Assembly: GCF_946479755.1 (NCBI RefSeq)
Contig: NZ_CAMLHC010000035.1
Location: forward strand, 1-64,000
Source of the DNA: an uncultured Chitinophaga sp.
GTDB lineage: Bacteria; Bacteroidota; Bacteroidia; Chitinophagales; Chitinophagaceae
DNA length: 64,000 bases
Reading direction: 5' to 3'
This document shows positions 42,229-50,369 of this stretch, piece after piece. A model generated the notes under the pieces. That model was not told where the DNA came from. It did not search any database and saw nothing but the letters and a program-made list of their open reading frames with translations. A program made the translations under genes and the position numbers. Within the stretch, counting starts at the first letter, position 1. The number at the start of each line of letters is the position of its first letter.

Positions 42229-44067
42229 CTATTCTGTTACCGGTTCTTCCTTATTGGAAGCGAAGGTCTGCATGTCGATGAGTTTTTTGTAGAGCCCGTT
42301 ATTTGCCAGTAGTTCGAGGTGAGAGCCTTGTTCTACGATCTGTCCGTTTTCCAGCACAATGATGAGGTCAGCATTCTGGATGGTGCTGAGGCGGTGAGCG
42401 ATGACCAGGGAAGTACGGTGCTTCATCAGGTTATTGAGCGCATCCTGCACCATTTTTTCGGATTCGGTATCCAGTGCAGAGGTAGCTTCATCCAGCAGCA
42501 TGAGCGGCGGGTTATTGAGCACGGCGCGGGCGATGCAGAGCCGTTGTCTTTGTCCGCCGGAGAGCCGGGAGCCTTTATCACCGATATTGGTCTGATAGCC
42601 TTCTGCGGTACCCATGATGAATTCGTGGGCGTTGGCGATGCGGGCGGCGGCTTCCACTGCTTCAGGAGAGGCGTCTGGCTTACCGAAAGCGATATTATTG
42701 TAGATGCTGTCGTTGAAAAGGATCGATTCCTGGTTCACCATGCCTATCTGGGAGCGCAGGGATTCCATGGTTACCTGCTGGAGGTTGCGGCCATCGATGA
42801 GGATTTCGCCGGATTGTGGCTGGATAAAGCGGGGGATAAGGTCCATCATGGTGGATTTACCACCACCGGAAGGGCCTACCAGCGCCACTGTTTTACCTTT
42901 TGGAATCGTCAGGTTGATATTGCGGAGGATGTTCTTTTCGCCGTAGGCAAAAGATACGTTCCTGAATTCAATTTCTTTGTCGAACCCGGTGATTTTTACC
43001 GCATCGGGAGCGTCCACAATGGCAGGTCTTTCATCGATCAGTTCCAGCACGCGCTCACCGGCGGCTACTCCGGAGTGGATGCTGCTGAAGGAGGCGGAGA
43101 TGGCTTTAGCGGGACGCATTACCTGGGAGAACAGGGCGATATAGGCGATGAAAGCCGCAGCGCTGAGGTCGCCCTGGTTGGACAGTACCAGGGTGCCGCC
43201 ATACAATACGATCCCGGCTACCATGATCACGCCCAGTGTTTCAGACACCGGCGAAGCCAGCTGTTGTCTTCTGGCCATGGCGCGGCCGATTTTGGAGTAG
43301 CGGAGGTTTTCGTTATTGAAGCGGTCGGTGGTGAACTTTACCGCGTTAAAAGCCTTGATAATGCGGATGCCGTGAAGCGCTTCGTCCAGGTAGCTGATCA
43401 TCAGACCGTAGGTGCGATGGGCTTCTACTGCGTGCTCTTTCAGCTTTTTAACAATTTTGGAGATGATAAAACCCGCAACAGGTATTACCAGCATAGAGGC
43501 CAGCGTCAGTTTATAGGAGATGATGAACAACATCACCAGGTAAAACAGGAGGGTAACCGGTTCTTTGAAGATCACCTGCAGGGTGCCGGTCACGGAATAC
43601 TGCACGGTCTGAACGTCGCTCGCAATTTTGGAGATGATATCGCCTTTGCGTTCATTGCTGAAGTAGCCCAGGTGGAGGTCCATCACGTTATTGAAAACAG
43701 CCCTTCTGAGGTTCAGGAGGGTGTGGATACGGAGGCTTTCCATGGTTTTTTCGGCAAAGTAGCGGAACAGGTTGCCGAGCAATACAGAAGCTACGATACA
43801 GCCGCAGACAAAGCGGAGCGTTTGTACGGCGCCATATTTATTAAAAATGAGGGCGGTGTAATAGTTGAACACTGCGAAGATGTCTATCCAGTTCTCAGGT
43901 TTCGGTGGTATATCTTTTACGTTGCTGAAGATGGTGGCCAGCAGAGGAGCCAGCAACGCCAGGTTCAGTGTGCTGAAAATAATAGACAACAACGTGCAGA
44001 GGATATAGGGAATAGCAAACTTGTTAATCGGTTTGGCGAAAGCTAAAAGTCGGAAGTATGTCTTCAT
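42229..44067 (-). CDS. MsbA-like ABC exporter (half transporter)
   Basis: 612 residues: a six-helix exporter membrane domain (1-340) and an ATPase domain. The ATPase motifs are Walker A GPSGGGKST, Q-loop GMVNQESILFNDSIYNNIAFG, signature LSGGQRQRLCIARAVLNNPPL, Walker B LMLLDEATSALD and the H-loop VIAHRLST. It is probably homodimeric and flips lipids or lipid-linked glycans across the inner membrane; the GT2 gene 52 bp downstream supports a glycolipid role. The promoter is strong and consensus-like, but a terminator-like hairpin lies between it and the start codon. Confidence 0.92.
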   Translation of the reverse strand: MKTYFRLLAFAKPINKFAIPYILCTLLSIIFSTLNLALLAPLLATIFSNVKDIPPKPENWIDIFAVFNYYTALIFNKYGAVQTLRFVCGCIVASVLLGNLFRYFAEKTMESLRIHTLLNLRRAVFNNVMDLHLGYFSNERKGDIISKIASDVQTVQYSVTGTLQVIFKEPVTLLFYLVMLFIISYKLTLASMLVIPVAGFIISKIVKKLKEHAVEAHRTYGLMISYLDEALHGIRIIKAFNAVKFTTDRFNNENLRYSKIGRAMARRQQLASPVSETLGVIMVAGIVLYGGTLVLSNQGDLSAAAFIAYIALFSQVMRPAKAISASFSSIHSGVAAGERVLELIDERPAIVDAPDAVKITGFDKEIEFRNVSFAYGEKNILRNINLTIPKGKTVALVGPSGGGKSTMMDLIPRFIQPQSGEILIDGRNLQQVTMESLRSQIGMVNQESILFNDSIYNNIAFGKPDASPEAVEAAARIANAHEFIMGTAEGYQTNIGDKGSRLSGGQRQRLCIARAVLNNPPLMLLDEATSALDTESEKMVQDALNNLMKHRTSLVIAHRLSTIQNADLIIVLENGQIVEQGSHLELLANNGLYKKLIDMQTFASNKEEPVTE

Positions 44068-44090
44068 ATCACTATGTAATAACTATCTAT

Positions 44091-44125
44091 AAAAAAGCCG
44101 CATCAAAGCAAAGCTGATGCGGCTT
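44091..44125 (-). terminator. Terminator-like hairpin in the leader of the ABC exporter gene
   Basis: On the reverse strand, a perfect 11 bp stem AAGCCGCATCA (44125-44115 with 44105-44095), loop of 9, followed by TTTTTTATAG. It begins only 5-10 nt after the predicted start site and ends 23 bp before the ATG at 44067. It is not preceded by a reverse-strand gene that it could terminate. Confidence 0.75.
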
Positions 44126-44138
44126 CTCTCACAGCGGG

Positions 44139-44170
44139 CAAAATTAAGGCTTTTGCCGGGAATTGTCAAA
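44139..44170 (-). promoter_or_regulatory. Bacteroidota-type promoter of the ABC exporter gene
   Basis: On the reverse strand, TTTG (44170-44167), 20 bp, TAATTTTG (44146-44139), both exact. On the + strand a near -7 element (TATCTTTA, about 44190) for the HPt gene lies alongside, so two divergent promoters overlap here. Confidence 0.72.
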
Positions 44171-44227
44171 GAAATTAAGGCCAATTCGGTATCTTTATAA
44201 CAGTCATCTTCCCCCAAAATACCCCTT

Positions 44228-44632
44228 ATGGAAAAAGCATCTTCCACTTCCTTCGAATTCCGTCACCAGGCGCTGGATGTCGCCTATTTACAAAGACTTT
44301 ACCAGCATGAGCCCTCGTATGCTTTTGATATGTTCGACGGGTTTCTCCGGGAGATTGGCGCCCGGATTGCGCAACTGGGCAATGCCATTGCGGAGAATAA
44401 CCGGGAGCAGGTCAAATATTACGCACATCAGCTGAGGGCGTTCACCGGTATTGTGGGCCTCACGCGGGTGCAGTTGGCCTCCGAGCGGCTGGAGTCCTGT
44501 AGTATGGCCGGTAGCCCGGACACGATACAGCAGCTTTTCGGGGAAATCAGCACGGGGGTACGGCTGTCGATGCAGCCGGTGCGGCTGGAGTTTGAGCGGC
44601 TCCGGGCTTTTTTACAGTCGCGTGACCTTTAA
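44228..44632 (+). CDS. Orphan HPt-domain protein
   Basis: 134 residues, all helical. The phosphotransfer site is His67 in YYAHQLRAFTGIVGL, with the small residues after the His that HPt domains need. It would relay phosphate from a hybrid histidine kinase to a response regulator. No kinase or regulator gene is nearby, so its partners are unknown. It is divergent from the ABC exporter and overlaps the stop of the convergent membrane-protein gene by 4 bp. Confidence 0.82.
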   Translation: MEKASSTSFEFRHQALDVAYLQRLYQHEPSYAFDMFDGFLREIGARIAQLGNAIAENNREQVKYYAHQLRAFTGIVGLTRVQLASERLESCSMAGSPDTIQQLFGEISTGVRLSMQPVRLEFERLRAFLQSRDL

Positions 44633-45909
44633 ATGCGCGTGATCCTGAAAGTTGTCGTGTCTACCTTGTTGCGGTGCAGCAGTTTATTGAGCGTGATCAC
44701 GGCTTCCCTGAAAGCCGGTTCATTCATACCTTGTTTTACTTTACCGGTCATATAAAAACGAAAAGTGGGGCGTAGCCTGATCTGGCTGAGCATAATATTG
44801 ATGCCGGGAATACTCCTGTCCATGGCGTACAGCAGGTGGGAGGTGTCTGTCAGCGATACCTTCCAGCTGACATCCAGTACGGGAAAGTTATGCTGTCCGG
44901 TGGTATCGCCCCGCGGCGTTCCCGCGGGTGGAATACGCTGATTCGGATCGTATGCGCGGAAGAAAAACTGCCGCCCGGCGGTGCCCGGCCTCATCCTGCG
45001 GATAGCGGAATCTCCGGCAATGATGTAGATGTCCAGCTGCGCGGAGTCAGGATTGGCAAGGATAGCTTCAATATCCCTGTTGGCTTCTGTGTATTGAAAC
45101 AGCTCGATATTCAACGGGTTGTCGGTACTGATCTTAGGCAGCAATTTTATCGTAGCTGCGTGATCGTTAGTATAGAGGAAAGCACCGCCTTCTTTTTCCA
45201 TTCTTTGCGCCACCAACTCTTTCAGCTTTTGTTGATTACTGTAGAATCGTTCCTGCGAAGCGGCTTTCATACGGGCGAAATCGGGTTTCCGCCCACGGGT
45301 GGCACACATGGCCGCCACCATTACTATCAACAGGATAAACGTAACGCCGGTAATAAGGCTTGCGTTATTATCAGGATGGTTGTTGATCTGGCTCAGCTGT
45401 TCGGCCGGAGATGAATGGGCCTCTCCGGTTTTGACTTCACTGGTTTTAAACTGTTTTTGTTCCTGTTTATTGAGGGCCGCTTCCAGGTGGCGGAGGAAGT
45501 CTGTGAAGATGGCTACTTCTTCCGGCGTGTTCTGTACGGCCGCGCGGCTGCTGCGGGTCATATACCAGGAAACACGTTTTTGGGCCAGGCGTAGTTTGAC
45601 GCCCGGTGCGTTGGCGCCCCAGGGACGGGTTATTTTCCGGATATCAGTGAAGTAAATAGTGCCGTACAAAGCAGACTCCATACGATCATGATAAAGGGTA
45701 ATGGTTTCCGGTCGCCAGGACCATCTCATCATAAAAAACATCAGGGGCAGCGTCACCAACAGCATGGCGCCGATGATTATTCCAACGCTAAAATTCAATA
45801 CCAGACCGGGGACGCAGGTGCCAAGAAAGCCGGCCATCACTGCTGCGGCACCCCATAAGCTTCGTTGCCTGTCTAATACGGTAAACTGCCAGGTGGGGGA
45901 ATTCTTCAT
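44629..45909 (-). CDS. Membrane protein of unknown function
   Basis: 426 residues. Two membrane helices near the N-terminus (about 18-37 and 42-60) precede a PH-like beta segment (RWSWRPETITLYHDRMESALYGTIYFTDIRKI). A third helix (about 188-205, LITGVTFILLIVMVAAMCA) leads to a soluble C-terminal part of about 220 residues with no family I recognise (FRAYDPNQRIPPAGTP, DVSWKVSLTDTSHLLYAMD). The first section resembles bacterial PH-like proteins. Neighbours give no clue: an HPt gene converges on it, and a sulfatase lies upstream with a hairpin between. Confidence 0.7.
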   Translation of the reverse strand: MKNSPTWQFTVLDRQRSLWGAAAVMAGFLGTCVPGLVLNFSVGIIIGAMLLVTLPLMFFMMRWSWRPETITLYHDRMESALYGTIYFTDIRKITRPWGANAPGVKLRLAQKRVSWYMTRSSRAAVQNTPEEVAIFTDFLRHLEAALNKQEQKQFKTSEVKTGEAHSSPAEQLSQINNHPDNNASLITGVTFILLIVMVAAMCATRGRKPDFARMKAASQERFYSNQQKLKELVAQRMEKEGGAFLYTNDHAATIKLLPKISTDNPLNIELFQYTEANRDIEAILANPDSAQLDIYIIAGDSAIRRMRPGTAGRQFFFRAYDPNQRIPPAGTPRGDTTGQHNFPVLDVSWKVSLTDTSHLLYAMDRSIPGINIMLSQIRLRPTFRFYMTGKVKQGMNEPAFREAVITLNKLLHRNKVDTTTFRITRI

Positions 45910-45941
45910 AGGCCGAAGATAAGGTTTTTCAGCGGGAGGGA

Positions 45942-45976
45942 CCAGTCACGCAACGTATAACCGTTTGCGTGACTGG
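45942..45976. repeat. 12 bp inverted repeat after the sulfatase gene
   Basis: CCAGTCACGCAA (45942-45953) pairs perfectly with 45965-45976, loop of 11. It lies 8 bp beyond the sulfatase stop but has no T tract on that strand, so it may protect the 3' end of the mRNA rather than terminate. Confidence 0.6.
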
Positions 45977-45983
45977 CGAAGTA

Positions 45984-47507
45984 TTAGTGTGACTCCAGTA
46001 TTTTCAACGCTTCCTGGTCGTTGTACTGAAGGATCAGTTTTTTCAGGGTGGCTTTCAGTTCAGCGGTGATCTTTTCTGTGCCTTTACCGCCGTACATGTT
46101 ATTGACCTGTTGCGGATCTTTTTTCAGGTCATACAGTTCCCAGCTGTCGCCTGCGCCGTAAAAGCGTACCAGCGTATATTGTTCGGTGCGCACGCCGAAG
46201 TGGGGGTACACGTGGTGCGGTTCAGGGAACTCGTAATAATGATAATATGCTGCTTTCCTCCAATTCGATTTGTTACCATTGGGTTGCAGCAGTGGCAGGA
46301 AAGAAGTGCCTTGTATGTCTGAAGGTACCGGTACGCCTGCCATCTGCAGAATGGTGGGTGCCCAGTCGATGTTCAGCATGAGCTGATTAACGGTGGTGCC
46401 GGATTTGGTGACCCCTGGATACTTAATGACAAACGGTGTACGGAGTGATTCTTCGTACATGAAACGTTTGTCAAACCAGCCGTGTTCGCCCATGTAGAAG
46501 CCCTGGTCTGAAGCGTAGATAACCACTGTATTGTCTGCCAGCCCGTTTTTATCGAGGTAATCCAGCAGTTCGCCAATGTTGCGGTCAAGGGAGCGGGCAG
46601 TAGAGAGGTAGTCTTTCAGGTAACGCTGATATTTCCATTCTACGAGTGCGTCGCCGGTAAGTTTTTTCTCATCGAATTCTTTGCTGACTTTTCCTTCGTA
46701 ATACGCTTTGAAAGCGGCTTTCTGTTCCGGCGTAAACCGGCCGTAGATACCTTTTTCGTAATTGGCGTGTACTTTCAGGTCTTCCTTCAGGCGCATGGTT
46801 TTATCGATGGTCATGTCCTGGTTCTGTGCGGCGATGCGGTTTTTATAGTTGTCACGGAAGGTGGCCGGCAGCGGGAAGGTTTTGTCATCGTAGGCGCCAA
46901 GGTCCTGGATGTCTGGCAGCCATTCGCGGTGGGTGGCTTTTTCTCCCACTACGAGGAAGAAGGGCTTGGAGGTATCGCGGCGATTGAGCCAGTCTACCGA
47001 AAATTGCGTGATCAGGTTGGTCACGTAACCTTCCACACGGGTGGTATCGCGGGGACCGATGAAGTCCGGATTGTAATACTGTCCCTGGTTGTTGAGGATG
47101 CGCCAGAAGTCAAATCCTTCGGGCAGGTTCCCCAGATGCCATTTGCCGATCCATGCGGTCTGGTAACCGTGCTGTTGCAGTAGTTTGGGAAACAGTTGCT
47201 GGCCGACATTAAATTTCTTTTCATTCAGCGTGTAGCCGTTGATGTGGCTGTACTTGCCGGTCAGCAGCGTCGCGCGGCTGGGGCCGCAGATGGAGTTGGT
47301 CACCAGCGCATTGCGGAACAGCGCTCCCTGGCGGGCGATCCGGTCGATATTGGGTGTTTGCGCCAGTTTGCTGCCATAGGCGCTGATAGCCTGATATGCA
47401 TGGTCATCTGAGAAGATAAAGATGATGTTCGGTTGTTTCTGCTGACTGAAACCGGTGTGGCTAATGAAAGCCAGTAACAGCCAGGAGAGGCGTTTCATTG
47501 TTTTCAT
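45984..47507 (-). CDS. Secreted sulfatase (S1 family)
   Basis: 507 residues. Signal peptide to about residue 22 (ending GFSQ). Metal-binding SDDHAYQ (33-39) precedes the sulfatase signature SICGPSRATLLTGKYSH; Cys74 in CGPSR would be converted to formylglycine. Further motifs are GKWHLGN, YASDQGFYMGEHGW and ELYDLKKDPQQVNNM. The sequence resembles the S1_11 type, which removes 6-O-sulfate from N-acetylglucosamine in mucins or heparan-like glycans; this subfamily call is from memory. No maturase gene is adjacent. Confidence 0.9.
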   Translation of the reverse strand: MKTMKRLSWLLLAFISHTGFSQQKQPNIIFIFSDDHAYQAISAYGSKLAQTPNIDRIARQGALFRNALVTNSICGPSRATLLTGKYSHINGYTLNEKKFNVGQQLFPKLLQQHGYQTAWIGKWHLGNLPEGFDFWRILNNQGQYYNPDFIGPRDTTRVEGYVTNLITQFSVDWLNRRDTSKPFFLVVGEKATHREWLPDIQDLGAYDDKTFPLPATFRDNYKNRIAAQNQDMTIDKTMRLKEDLKVHANYEKGIYGRFTPEQKAAFKAYYEGKVSKEFDEKKLTGDALVEWKYQRYLKDYLSTARSLDRNIGELLDYLDKNGLADNTVVIYASDQGFYMGEHGWFDKRFMYEESLRTPFVIKYPGVTKSGTTVNQLMLNIDWAPTILQMAGVPVPSDIQGTSFLPLLQPNGNKSNWRKAAYYHYYEFPEPHHVYPHFGVRTEQYTLVRFYGAGDSWELYDLKKDPQQVNNMYGGKGTEKITAELKATLKKLILQYNDQEALKILESH

Positions 47508-47600
47508 ATCTGTTCTGGTTATAAAGGAACGGTGGCGGATAAAGATATCTATTATTTGAACTGCTAGGTAATATTATAAAAATTTGATATTTTAGGATAG

Positions 47601-47876
47601 ATGGAGGGGATTATTATCATAGCAATAAGCTGTATCTATGGAATACTAGGTATTTACTGCGGACTGCGCGGGGAAGAGCTGCGTAACCGGTGGGTGATCA
47701 GGACGCACAAGAGAATTTCCCTGCGGGTGTTCAGGGAGAGTGAACCATTTGCCAGAACGGAGGAGGATATACGTTATTTGAAAACAACGAAACGGCTATA
47801 CGTAGCAGCGATTTGTTGTTTTTGGGTGTATATATTGATCGTGTTGGGTTTATTGGTACGCGGAATATGGATGTGA
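47601..47876 (+). CDS. Small membrane protein of unknown function
   Basis: 91 residues with one membrane helix at each end (IIIIAISCIYGILGIYCG and YVAAICCFWVYILIVLGLLV) and a basic-acidic middle (RTHKRISLRVFRESEPFARTEEDIRYLK). No family is recognised. It reads alone between the divergent sulfatase gene and the next small gene, and its sequence looks like a real protein (balanced codon use, clear topology). Confidence 0.55.
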   Translation: MEGIIIIAISCIYGILGIYCGLRGEELRNRWVIRTHKRISLRVFRESEPFARTEEDIRYLKTTKRLYVAAICCFWVYILIVLGLLVRGIWM

Positions 47877-48032
47877 TGAAAAGTGAGCTGGTCTGTTGTT
47901 CGGGTGTTGTGTTTTTGTTTTAACGATAACGTTATTCACTGCCTGAAAAAATAGCTGAGGGTAAAAATTAGGAATGCGAAAGCCGGTGAGTCAGGAGTGC
48001 CCAGGCTTTCCCCAAAATAACAATTTACTGGT

Positions 48033-48437
48033 ATGCAGGAATTAGACAGAAAATTAACGTCTTTAACTAATAGCTTAGCTGTTAGTTTTAAAACAAAACT
48101 CAAAGAGAAAAATATTCAGGATACGAATGTTAGAGAGGAAAAGCACTTTGGAAAAAAAGGTGTACAGTACATTATTGAAGTAATAGATTTAATGTACTTA
48201 GATGACAAGGATCATGACTTTGAAGATTATGGACCCGTACTACTGGTTACTCTTGATGAGTTAGACAGGAAGTGGACTTTGGCGTTTGTAATTATCCGTT
48301 CATACGGCCCGATTCTTCATGAGCGGATAATAGAATTTGATAAGGAAGAAGATATTCCATGGGGAAATATTGAAACATTGTTTAACGTGGCAGGAGCCTT
48401 GTTAATGGATAGTTTAGTTACTGTATACCGGAAGTAA
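48033..48437 (+). CDS. Small cytoplasmic protein of unknown function
   Basis: 134 residues, acidic, without signal or membrane segment. The pattern alternates helix (MQELDRKLTSLTNSLAVSF) and strands (KGVQYIIEVIDLMYL, LLVTLDELDRKWTLAFVIIR), then a helix (NVAGALLMDSLVTVY). I do not recognise it. Its DNA is markedly AT-richer than the neighbours, a possible sign of recent transfer. Confidence 0.6.
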   Translation: MQELDRKLTSLTNSLAVSFKTKLKEKNIQDTNVREEKHFGKKGVQYIIEVIDLMYLDDKDHDFEDYGPVLLVTLDELDRKWTLAFVIIRSYGPILHERIIEFDKEEDIPWGNIETLFNVAGALLMDSLVTVYRK

Positions 48438-48516
48438 ACCCTATCCAGCGAAAACTGCAGGCAAATATTTAAATTGATATTTACCTGCAAAATTGAGTTG
48501 TAGACCCGTCTATATA

Positions 48517-48993
48517 TCACGGTACATAGGGCCCGCCGGTTTCTCCCCATCCCCATTTAGGCATGGGCTGTTCCTTGTCCATCTCCAGCTGCTCCTCCCG
48601 GGAATTGATCACTGCAATGCGTGTGCCCCATTCGAGGTAACCGACAAAGGCTGACCGGAACTCAGGATCTGCCGGTAGCCCCAGCTCGTCCGCCGTTTCG
48701 AGCAACAGCGCCACCCACCGCTGACGGTGCTGTTCGGTCAGATGTTTACCGAGATGTTTATGTACCATCTGGTGATGAGAGCCTTCACCCTGACTGTAAG
48801 TGGTGGGACCGCCAAATACTTCGGCGATAAAATGCGCCACATGCTGCTGGTGTTCCGGGCTCATATGCTTGAAGATAGGCTCCAGCAAAGGGTCTTTCAG
48901 TACTTTTTTATAAAAAGTATCAGTCAGTTTTTCAAACACCGGCATGCCGCCGGCCCATTCGTATAAAGTGGGAATTTTTTTATCGGTCGTCAT
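48517..48993 (-). CDS. Group II-type truncated haemoglobin
   Basis: 158 residues. Two-over-two globin pattern: LYEWAGGMPVFEKLTDTFYKKVLKDPLLEPIFKHM, the glycine motif VFGGPTTYSQGEG, proximal His in GSHHQMVHKHLG, and the WG8 tryptophan in RQRWVALL that marks groups II and III. A C-terminal extension (EEQLEMDKEQPMPKWGWGETGG) is longer than average. Such proteins bind O2 or detoxify NO. A consensus-like promoter lies upstream (49020-49050), next to the divergent HxlR regulator, which may control it. Confidence 0.9.
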   Translation of the reverse strand: MTTDKKIPTLYEWAGGMPVFEKLTDTFYKKVLKDPLLEPIFKHMSPEHQQHVAHFIAEVFGGPTTYSQGEGSHHQMVHKHLGKHLTEQHRQRWVALLLETADELGLPADPEFRSAFVGYLEWGTRIAVINSREEQLEMDKEQPMPKWGWGETGGPYVP

Positions 48994-49019
48994 CTTGTTA
49001 ATTTAGTGAAAATTGCTTT

Positions 49020-49050
49020 CAAATGTATACAAGATGTATCGCGGGAGCAA
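49020..49050 (-). promoter_or_regulatory. Promoter of the haemoglobin gene, next to a possible HxlR site
   Basis: On the reverse strand, TTG (49050-49048), 20 bp, TACATTTG (49027-49020), exact -7. An inverted repeat TACTT-N6-AAGTA (49052-49067) lies just upstream, between this promoter and the hxlR start at 49075, a reasonable but weak operator candidate. Confidence 0.55.
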
Positions 49051-49074
49051 GTACTTACCAAAAAGTAGGGAACT

Positions 49075-49440
49075 ATGATCATACTAAACGATAAAACATA
49101 TACCTGTCCGGTGGACGTCACCCTGGACTTTATTGGCGGAAAATGGAAACTGCTGATACTATCACATCTGCACTGGCAGGAGCAGAGCAGCTACGCAAAG
49201 CTGAAAGAGAATCTGCCGGGAATATCTGAGAAAATGCTCAGCCAGCAACTGAAGGAGTTGGAGCGCGACTTGTTGATCACCAGGACGGTACTGTCCGGGA
49301 AGCCTTATCGGGTCAGCTATGCATTGTCGGCGGAAGGAAAGTCACTCGCGCCGTTATACGAATTTGTGAGCAGCTGGGGTGTCCGGTATCTGAAGCAACA
49401 CGGTATCGACTATGTCCAGGACCAGCATCTGTATAAATAG
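49075..49440 (+). CDS. HxlR family transcriptional regulator
   Basis: 121 residues. The family hallmark is intact: CPVDVTLDFIGGKWKLLILSHL with the early Cys, then SYAKLKENLPGISEKMLSQQLKELERDLLITR (recognition helix and wing) and GKSLAPLYEFVSSWG. Many HxlR regulators sense electrophiles or oxidants through that cysteine (residue 11 here). It is divergent from the truncated haemoglobin gene with only 81 bp between, so joint control is likely. Confidence 0.93.
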   Translation: MIILNDKTYTCPVDVTLDFIGGKWKLLILSHLHWQEQSSYAKLKENLPGISEKMLSQQLKELERDLLITRTVLSGKPYRVSYALSAEGKSLAPLYEFVSSWGVRYLKQHGIDYVQDQHLYK

Positions 49441-49443
49441 TTG

Positions 49444-50049
49444 TCAGCCATCAATAATACCCTTCACCAGGCTTCCCCACTGTGCCTTGGACATCCCCAG
49501 GATGGCGCCGATGGCGGTGAATAAATTCCTGATTTTGTCCAGGAATCCCCGCACACCGGTATTGGGGACCTCATTCCTGCCATAAACGCTGGCTTTCACT
49601 TCTAATCCGTTTTTCTCCACGATAAAGGAACTGGTGGCGTAACGCTTAAAGAAATGCGCCGTCTCCCTGTCTGCCGAATGCGGCAACGGTAACGGTCGCA
49701 CGCGCATCCCCGTATACGCCTGTTCCTGGCTGCCTACCTGTTCTACCTGTACCCAGTCGAACCCCCTGCCGGCATGGGTACCGGGCCCGGGAAGATTGAT
49801 ACGGATATAATCTCCTTCCCGGGCGGAGCGGTACATCGGCTCACCATGCTGGTCCACCAGCTGGAAACGGGCGCTGAGCGGACCACTGAGCAGTTGCCAC
49901 TGATTTACATCGAGCAGTCTGCGCCGGGCCACTTCATACAACACTAACGCCGCTTCAGGATCCGCCGCACTCCGGCAGAAGCACGAATTGGTCTGCCCTC
50001 CCTCACGTTGTGCGGGATTGAGCCCGCTTGTTGCCAATGACGAATGCAT
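49444..50049 (-). CDS. Protein of unknown function
   Basis: 201 residues, no signal peptide. It opens with MHSSLATSGLNPAQREG and a cysteine pair (SCFCRS). The middle is beta-rich with short turns (ARFQLVDQHGEPMYRSAREGDYIRINLPGPGTHAGRGFDWVQV), and the end is helical (FLDKIRNLFTAIGAILGMSKAQWGSLVKGI). I recognise no family with confidence. It converges on the HxlR gene with a 3 bp gap; nothing nearby hints at its role. Confidence 0.6.
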   Translation of the reverse strand: MHSSLATSGLNPAQREGGQTNSCFCRSAADPEAALVLYEVARRRLLDVNQWQLLSGPLSARFQLVDQHGEPMYRSAREGDYIRINLPGPGTHAGRGFDWVQVEQVGSQEQAYTGMRVRPLPLPHSADRETAHFFKRYATSSFIVEKNGLEVKASVYGRNEVPNTGVRGFLDKIRNLFTAIGAILGMSKAQWGSLVKGIIDG

Positions 50050-50369
50050 AATTCCACAGATTGGTACACAGGAAACGCTTCAACAATTATGCCCCTGCAC
50101 TCTTTTTTTAACCGCCTCAGCATGGGACAGGATAGTTGCCCGGTATTTTTGCCCTAATTTACCTTTCGTATTACTGCATGATAAAATTCCACATTATGCC
50201 AGAGGAGCCATTGAGTGTATCAACCAGCGGGCTGTGACAGCCAGATTCCGGAAAGAATACTATATCGTATAACCGTTGCTGTTACACGGGGCTATGACCC
50301 GTGCCGGGACAGTTGTGCCTGAAATTTTCCAATAGTCAACATTTATTGTTCAACAAAAGATTTCACGTT
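50050..50369. other. Intergenic region before the SusC-SusD-GH78 locus
   Basis: About 320 bp between divergent genes. A -7-like TATTTTTG occurs at 50144-50151 without a -33 partner. I see no ECF-type or regulator gene and no hairpin. Confidence 0.4.

Noticed and set aside
42319..44046. A 575-codon open frame on the + strand, antisense to the ABC exporter
   Set aside because: It mirrors the exporter codon pattern and has no recognisable protein features; the exporter frame carries all ABC motifs.
49988..50272. A 94-codon + strand ORF before the SusC gene
   Set aside because: It overlaps the start of the reverse-strand gene at 49444-50049 and has no convincing protein pattern.
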